Positions 16,374-21,120 of a stretch of 21,120 nt of DNA are shown piece after piece. A model generated the notes under the pieces. It worked only from the letters and a program-made list of their open reading frames with translations, searched no databases and was not told where the DNA came from. The stretch is from NCBI GenBank assembly GCA_007133115.1, contig SLNI01000088.1, positions 1 to 21,120 of the forward strand. The letters run 5' to 3'. Numbering within the stretch: the stretch's first letter is position 1; every line of letters begins with the position of its first letter. The stretch comes from Thioalkalivibrio sp. (lineage in GTDB: Bacteria > Pseudomonadota > Gammaproteobacteria > Ectothiorhodospirales > Ectothiorhodospiraceae). Made by a program: the position numbers and the translations under genes.

Positions 16374-17822
16374 TCAACCCGCGACTGCGTAGTGGGTCAG
16401 CGTGAGCAGCAGGCCGGGGAAGATCCCCAGAAACAGCACCGCCAAACCGTTCAGACTGAGCGCGGTGGCAAACGCTCCACCTCGGTTGATCGCTGGCTGC
16501 TCTTCTATCGGGGGAGCATCGAAGAACATCAGTTTCACGACCCGCAGGTAGTAGAACGCGCCGATGATGGAGAAGATCACCGCGTACACGCCGAGCCAGA
16601 CATGACCGGCACCAATCGCCGCCTGAATCACCGCGAGTTTGGCGAAGAACCCGACGGTGGGGGGCACACCCGCCATCGAGAACAGCAGAAGCAGCATCAT
16701 GAACGCGAACCATGGACTGCGCTGCCCCAGCCCCCGGAAATCATCCAGCTGGTCGGCCTCGAAGCCGCGACCCGACAGCAGGATGATCATTCCGAAACCG
16801 CCGGCAGCCGTCAGCGCGTAGACGATGATGTAGAACATCGCCGAGGCATAGCCGGTCTCGGTTCCGGCCAGGATGCCCATGAACAGGAACCCGACGTGAG
16901 CGATGGTCGAGTAGGCGAACATGCGCTTCAGACTGGTCTGGGCAATCGCGATCACGTTGCCGACCGCAAGCGACAACACGGCCAGCACCATGAGCATGTC
17001 GCCCCAGTCCCCGTGCAGCGGCCCGAGCCCTTCCACCAGAAGGCGCATGAGCAACGCGAAGCCGGCGATCTTCGGAGCCGTGGCAATGAACAGCGTGACG
17101 GCCGTGGGCGCGCCGTCGTAGACGTCGGGCACCCACATGTGGAAGGGCACGGCGCCCAGCTTGAAGGCCAGGGCCACGACCACGAAGACCAGGCCGAATA
17201 CCAGAGGCACGTTCATGCCTTCGTCCGCGGCCTGCAGTGCCGCGGCCACGGTCGCGATGTCCAGACTCCCGGTCATGCCGTAGATCATCGAAAGCCCGTA
17301 CAGCAGCAGACCCGAGGCCAGCGCACCCAGAACGAAATACTTCATCGCGGCCTCAGAGGCCCGTGCCGAGTCGCGCCAGAAGGCCACCAGCGCGTAGGAC
17401 ACCAGCGCCAGCAACTCCAGGCCCAGATACAGCGTGAGGAAGTTGTGTGCGGAGATCATCACCATCATGCCGAGCACGCCGAACAGCCCGAGCACGTAGA
17501 ACTCGCCCTTGTAGATGTCGCGCTCCATCAGGTAAGGCCGCGCATACAGGAACACGAGGAAGCTCACCAGGTACACGGCGAGCTTCAGCACGTCGCTGAT
17601 CGGATCCGCGACGAAGGTGCCGTGGAAGGTGATCTGGGTTTCGGGGCCCGCGAGCCACAGAGTCAGGCCCGCGGCCACCACCAGCGTCGCCTGCACCAGA
17701 CCGTAGGTGATATCGCGGCGGGTGTCCGGGAGAAACACGTCGATCACGAGGATCAGGCACGCCATACCCAGCACGAACATCTCGGGCAGCGCAGGCAGGA
17801 AGGCAGGAATCTCGAAATTCAT
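16374..17822 (-). CDS. nuoN: NADH-quinone oxidoreductase subunit N
   Basis: A 482-residue polytopic inner-membrane protein with about 14 predicted helices, an antiporter-like proton-translocating subunit of respiratory complex I. Family motifs: [20 protein letters not shown] near residues 125-145 with the key glutamate in [25 protein letters not shown] in the middle helix region, [13 protein letters not shown], and [12 protein letters not shown] near the C-terminus. The ATG has AGGA six bases upstream and lies 13 bases after nuoM. It is the last gene of the nuo operon; no strong terminator follows, and the tRNA promoter overlaps the downstream gap. Confidence 0.97.
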   Translation of the reverse strand: MNFEIPAFLPALPEMFVLGMACLILVIDVFLPDTRRDITYGLVQATLVVAAGLTLWLAGPETQITFHGTFVADPISDVLKLAVYLVSFLVFLYARPYLMERDIYKGEFYVLGLFGVLGMMVMISAHNFLTLYLGLELLALVSYALVAFWRDSARASEAAMKYFVLGALASGLLLYGLSMIYGMTGSLDIATVAAALQAADEGMNVPLVFGLVFVVVALAFKLGAVPFHMWVPDVYDGAPTAVTLFIATAPKIAGFALLMRLLVEGLGPLHGDWGDMLMVLAVLSLAVGNVIAIAQTSLKRMFAYSTIAHVGFLFMGILAGTETGYASAMFYIIVYALTAAGGFGMIILLSGRGFEADQLDDFRGLGQRSPWFAFMMLLLLFSMAGVPPTVGFFAKLAVIQAAIGAGHVWLGVYAVIFSIIGAFYYLRVVKLMFFDAPPIEEQPAINRGGAFATALSLNGLAVLFLGIFPGLLLTLTHYAVAG

Positions 17823-17835
17823 GTCAGGTCCTGTA

Positions 17836-19359
17836 TCAGAGCGCAGGCAGCTTCGACTGAGCGATGTGGGCCACGAGATGATCGATGGTGGCGTTCATCA
17901 CGTCGAGCAGCGGAGCGGGCCAGATGCCGAGCAGCAGAACGAAGAACGCCAGCACGCCCATCACCAGGAACTCGCGGGGAGTGAGGTCCTTCAAACCGGC
18001 AACGTTGTCATTTCCGATCTCGCCGAAGATCACCCGCTTCACCAGCCACAGCGTGTAGCCAGCGGCCAGGATCAGCGTAGTGGCCGCCAGGAAGGCCAGC
18101 CAGAAATTCGCGCGGAAAGCCGCAAGGATGACCATGAACTCCCCGACGAAGCCGGAAGTGCCGGGCAGACCGGTGTTGGCCATCGCAAAGAGCACGAAGA
18201 ACGCCGCGAACCAGGGCATGGTGTTCACTACGCCGCCATAGTCGGCGATGTTGCGACTGTGCAGACGGTCGTAAAGGACCCCGACCGCAAGGAACATGGC
18301 TGCGGAAATGAAGCCGTGCGAGATCATCTGCACCATGCCGCCGGCGATGCCGAGCGAGGCTCCGTCCCAGTCGCCGGTATTGCGGAAGATCATGAAGGCG
18401 ATGAAGAAGCCGAGGGTCACGAAACCCATGTGCGCGATCGAGGAATAGGCGATCAGCTTTTTCATGTCGCTCTGGATCAACGCGACCAGACCGATGTAGA
18501 CCACGGCGATCAGTGACAGCGTGATCATCAGGACGTCCAGAACGGCCGCTGCGTCCGGAGTGATGGGCAGGCTGAAGCGCAGGAAACCGTATCCGCCGAT
18601 CTTCAGCATGATCGCCGCCAGAATCACCGACCCCCCGGTCGGAGCCTCGACGTGGGCGTCCGGCAGCCAGGTGTGCACCGGGAACATCGGGATCTTCACC
18701 GCGAAGGCTGCGAGAAACGCGAGGAAGATCAGGATCTGGGCCGTCATCGGCAATGGCAGATGGTGAAAATCGAGAATCGCGAAGCTGCCGGACTGCAGGT
18801 ACATGTAGATCAGCGCGATCAGCATGAACACCGAGCCGAGGAAGGTGTACAGGAAGAACTTGATGGTCGCATAGACCCGGCGTGGGCCGCCCCAGACCCC
18901 GATCACGATGAACATCGGGATCAGCATCGCCTCGAAGAACACATAGAACAGCACGGCGTCCAGGGCCGAGAACATGCCGATCATCAACCCCTGCATGATC
19001 AGGAAAGCGGCGAGGTAGTAGGCCAGCCGATCCTTGACCGAATCGCGCGCCGCTATCGCCACCAGCACGGTCGTCAGGGTGGTCAGCAGGATCAGGGGCA
19101 TCGAGATGCCATCCACGCCGAGGTGATAGTTGACGTTGAACGCCGCGATCCAGGATGTGAATTCCTGGAACTGCATCTCGGGGGTGCCGCGCTCGAAGCC
19201 GATCCACAACCACAGGCTCGCGAGGAACGTGGCGCCGGCCACGGCCAAACCGAGGCGCCAGGCGACATCCGGCGCATCACGTCCGGCGGCAAGCGTCAGG
19301 AACCCGCCCAGGATCGGCAGCCAGATCAGCAGACTCAGAATGGGCCAGTCAGCAAACAT
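17836..19359 (-). CDS. nuoM: NADH-quinone oxidoreductase subunit M
   Basis: A 507-residue polytopic membrane subunit of complex I, with about 14 helices. Motifs: [18 protein letters not shown] near 78-95; [18 protein letters not shown] with the proton-path glutamate at 143, matching E144 of E. coli Nuo[21 protein letters not shown]; and [14 protein letters not shown] chose the ATG giving [15 protein letters not shown] because AAGGA stands six bases upstream. Another ATG two codons earlier directly abuts that Shine-Dalgarno sequence, and a longer frame reading further upstream has no support. The start is 142 bases after nuoL, a wide gap for this operon. Confidence 0.96.
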   Translation of the reverse strand: MFADWPILSLLIWLPILGGFLTLAAGRDAPDVAWRLGLAVAGATFLASLWLWIGFERGTPEMQFQEFTSWIAAFNVNYHLGVDGISMPLILLTTLTTVLVAIAARDSVKDRLAYYLAAFLIMQGLMIGMFSALDAVLFYVFFEAMLIPMFIVIGVWGGPRRVYATIKFFLYTFLGSVFMLIALIYMYLQSGSFAILDFHHLPLPMTAQILIFLAFLAAFAVKIPMFPVHTWLPDAHVEAPTGGSVILAAIMLKIGGYGFLRFSLPITPDAAAVLDVLMITLSLIAVVYIGLVALIQSDMKKLIAYSSIAHMGFVTLGFFIAFMIFRNTGDWDGASLGIAGGMVQMISHGFISAAMFLAVGVLYDRLHSRNIADYGGVVNTMPWFAAFFVLFAMANTGLPGTSGFVGEFMVILAAFRANFWLAFLAATTLILAAGYTLWLVKRVIFGEIGNDNVAGLKDLTPREFLVMGVLAFFVLLLGIWPAPLLDVMNATIDHLVAHIAQSKLPAL

Positions 19360-19501
19360 CGTCATTCCTTGATTGAGCCGGACCGGGAGCACATCGCCAG
19401 CCCGCAAAAAGCAGCGCCGCAGCGGCACCCGACCCCACCGAGCACCCCGGCGCCACGGGGACGCCCCGGAGGCAGCGCAGCCTGGATGTCACGGCAGTCA
19501 T

Positions 19502-21120
19502 TCAGATCACGAAGGCGAAGATCAGGACCAGCAGGCCGATGATCATCACGAAGGCGTAGTGGTAGAGGAAACCGGTCTGGATTCCGCGAACATGGGATGC
19601 GATCCAGCCGACCGAGCGAGCCGTCCCGTTGACCAGCAGCCCGTCGATGACCATCGCATCCCCATACCGCCACAACCAGCGTCCCAGTCCCCGCGACCCG
19701 GCGGCAAAGACCCGATCGTTGAAGGTGTCGAATCCGTATTTCTCTTCCAGGATGCGCACCCCGAACCGCAGCCGCCTGGCGATCAGTGGCGGCAGGTCGG
19801 GGCGTTTGATGTACAGGAACCAGGCCGTGGCCAGGCCTGCCATCGCGAGCCAGAAGGCCGGCAGCATCAGCCCATGCAGCACGAAGGCCAGCACGCCGGT
19901 GTAGCTCTCGCCTTTGATGCCCAGGACATCGTGCTCTTCCAGCACAAACAGACTGTCCGAGAAGAAGTCACCGAACAGCATCGGACCGATGAAATAGCCC
20001 GCCACCACCGACGGGATCGCCAGCAGGATCAGCGGCAGGGTCACCACCCACGGCGATTCCTTCGGGCGCAGCGGTCCGTGATCGTGGTGATGTTCTCCCT
20101 CGTGCTCATCGTGATGTTCGTCGCCGTGGTCCGGCATGTACTTGTGCGCCTGGTCGTAACGTTCCTCACCGTGAAACACGAGGAAAAACATGCGGAACGT
20201 GTACAGCGCGGTCACGAACACCCCAAGCAGCACCAGCCAGTAAGCGAAGGTCGCCCCGGGAGTCTGCGAATACCCGACCGCCTCGATGATCGCGTCCTTG
20301 GAGAAGAAGCCGGAGAAGAACGGGAAGCCGATCAGGGCGAGGGAGCCGATCAGCGCGGTCGCATAGGTGACGGGCATGTACCGGCGCAGCCCCCCCATCG
20401 CGCGCATGTCCTGCAGGTGGTGCATTGCAATGATCACCGAACCCGCGGCCAGGAACAGCAGCGCCTTGAAGAAGGCGTGGGTCATCAGGTGGAACAGGCC
20501 GGCCGCGTAGGCCGAGGCACCCAGCGCCACGGTCATGTAGCCAAGCTGCGACAGCGTCGAGTACGCCACCACCCGCTTGATGTCGTTCTGCACCAGGCCG
20601 ATCAGGCCCATGAAGAAGGCCGTGATCGCGCCGATCACCAGAATGAAGCTCAGCGCCACCACCGAGTACTCGTACAGCGGCGACATGCGCGCCACCATGA
20701 AGATGCCGGCGGTGACCATGGTCGCGGCGTGGATCAGCGCGGAGATCGGCGTCGGGCCTTCCATCGAATCGGGAAGCCAGACGTGCAGCGGGACCTGGGC
20801 CGATTTGCCCATCGCGCCGATGAACAGGAAGATCAGCGCGACGTCGAGCAGCCCGAAGGTGCCGCCCGGCCAGAGGGTGATGGTGGCATCGCGGATACCC
20901 TCGGCCTCGGCGAAGACCTCGGTGTAGTTCAGGCTGCCGGCGTAGAACACCAGCGTCGCGATGCCGATCAGGAAGCCGAAGTCCCCGACCCGGTTCACAA
21001 TGAAGGCCTTCATGTTCGCGTAGATCGCGGTCGGCCGCTTGTACCAGAAGCCGATCAGCAGGTAGGAGACCAGGCCCACCGCCTCCCAGCCGAAGAACAG
21101 CTGCAGGAAGTTGTTCGCCA
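19502..21120 (-). CDS. nuoL: NADH-quinone oxidoreductase subunit L, missing its N-terminus
   Basis: The frame is open to the right edge, so roughly the first 130 residues lie outside the window; about 539 are seen. The first visible stretch, NNFLQLFFGWEAVGLVSYLL, carries the glutamate equivalent to E144 of E. coli NuoL. Further motifs are KSAQVPLHVWLPDSMEGPTP, ALIHAATMVTAGIFMVAR and YSTLSQLGYMTVALG. A histidine/aspartate-rich loop (HGDEHHDEHEGEHHHDHG) precedes the C-terminal part, which includes the lateral amphipathic helix and the last membrane helix. NuoL is the outermost antiporter-like proton-pumping subunit of complex I. The GTG inside GWEAVG is an ordinary valine codon, not a start. 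Confidence 0.97.
   Translation of the reverse strand, partial: ANNFLQLFFGWEAVGLVSYLLIGFWYKRPTAIYANMKAFIVNRVGDFGFLIGIATLVFYAGSLNYTEVFAEAEGIRDATITLWPGGTFGLLDVALIFLFIGAMGKSAQVPLHVWLPDSMEGPTPISALIHAATMVTAGIFMVARMSPLYEYSVVALSFILVIGAITAFFMGLIGLVQNDIKRVVAYSTLSQLGYMTVALGASAYAAGLFHLMTHAFFKALLFLAAGSVIIAMHHLQDMRAMGGLRRYMPVTYATALIGSLALIGFPFFSGFFSKDAIIEAVGYSQTPGATFAYWLVLLGVFVTALYTFRMFFLVFHGEERYDQAHKYMPDHGDEHHDEHEGEHHHDHGPLRPKESPWVVTLPLILLAIPSVVAGYFIGPMLFGDFFSDSLFVLEEHDVLGIKGESYTGVLAFVLHGLMLPAFWLAMAGLATAWFLYIKRPDLPPLIARRLRFGVRILEEKYGFDTFNDRVFAAGSRGLGRWLWRYGDAMVIDGLLVNGTARSVGWIASHVRGIQTGFLYHYAFVMIIGLLVLIFAFVI

Noticed and set aside
19406..19426. Intrinsic terminator inside the nuoL-nuoM gap
   Set aside because: The T5 run is separated from a short stem with a three-base loop by five bases, and a terminator here would cut the nuo operon.
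1..21120. CRISPR array, complete insertion sequence, prophage or toxin-antitoxin genes
   Set aside because: I searched for regularly spaced repeats, transposase or integrase motifs and small paired genes and found none. All space is taken by housekeeping genes, the ligase cluster and short gaps.

Overview
The window is a GC-rich stretch of a bacterial chromosome. Every gene I can support lies on the minus strand, so transcription runs from the right edge to the left. The core order nuoL-nuoM-nuoN, initiator tRNA, rimP-nusA-infB-rbfA-truB-rpsO-pnp is the classic proteobacterial metY-nusA-infB block placed behind the end of the respiratory complex I operon. This gene order and the protein sequences fit a gammaproteobacterium. 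A Chromatiales/Ectothiorhodospiraceae-type organism is a guess, not shown by the sequence.

Right part (about 16374-21120): the last three complex I membrane subunits, nuoL (cut by the window edge), nuoM and nuoN. These are the antiporter-like proton-pumping subunits. Middle part (about 7346-16350): a promoter and initiator tRNA, two terminator-like hairpins, then a compact transcription/translation operon. Its members are the 30S maturation factor RimP, transcription factor NusA, initiation factor IF2, the 30S cold-shock factor RbfA, the tRNA pseudouridine-55 synthase TruB, ribosomal protein S15 and polynucleotide phosphorylase. A good intrinsic terminator follows pnp. A promoter-like site sits in front of rpsO. 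Several starts are non-ATG (rimP TTG, pnp GTG, the methyltransferase GTG).

Left part (1-7314): a small PmtA-like SAM methyltransferase, a 358-base non-coding gap, then a tight four-gene cluster. The cluster holds a circularly permuted ATP-grasp protein, an alpha-E (DUF403) protein, a large transglutaminase-DUF2126 (putative amidoligase) protein, and the start of a second, divergent ATP-grasp protein that runs off the left edge. This is the least understood part of the window: a predicted peptide/amide-bond-forming pathway whose substrate and product are not known. The gap in front of it carries a sigma-54-like -24/-12 element and, about 115 bases further upstream, two NtrC-box-like sequences within a 9-bp inverted repeat. 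This suggests, but does not prove, nitrogen-responsive control. The same gap holds a 103-base palindromic element with 9-bp terminal inverted repeats next to the methyltransferase stop codon.

No CRISPR array, complete insertion sequence, prophage gene or rRNA is visible. The most unusual items are the amidoligase-type cluster with its candidate regulatory region, the U1/U72 mismatch of the initiator tRNA, and the very short rpsO-pnp junction.
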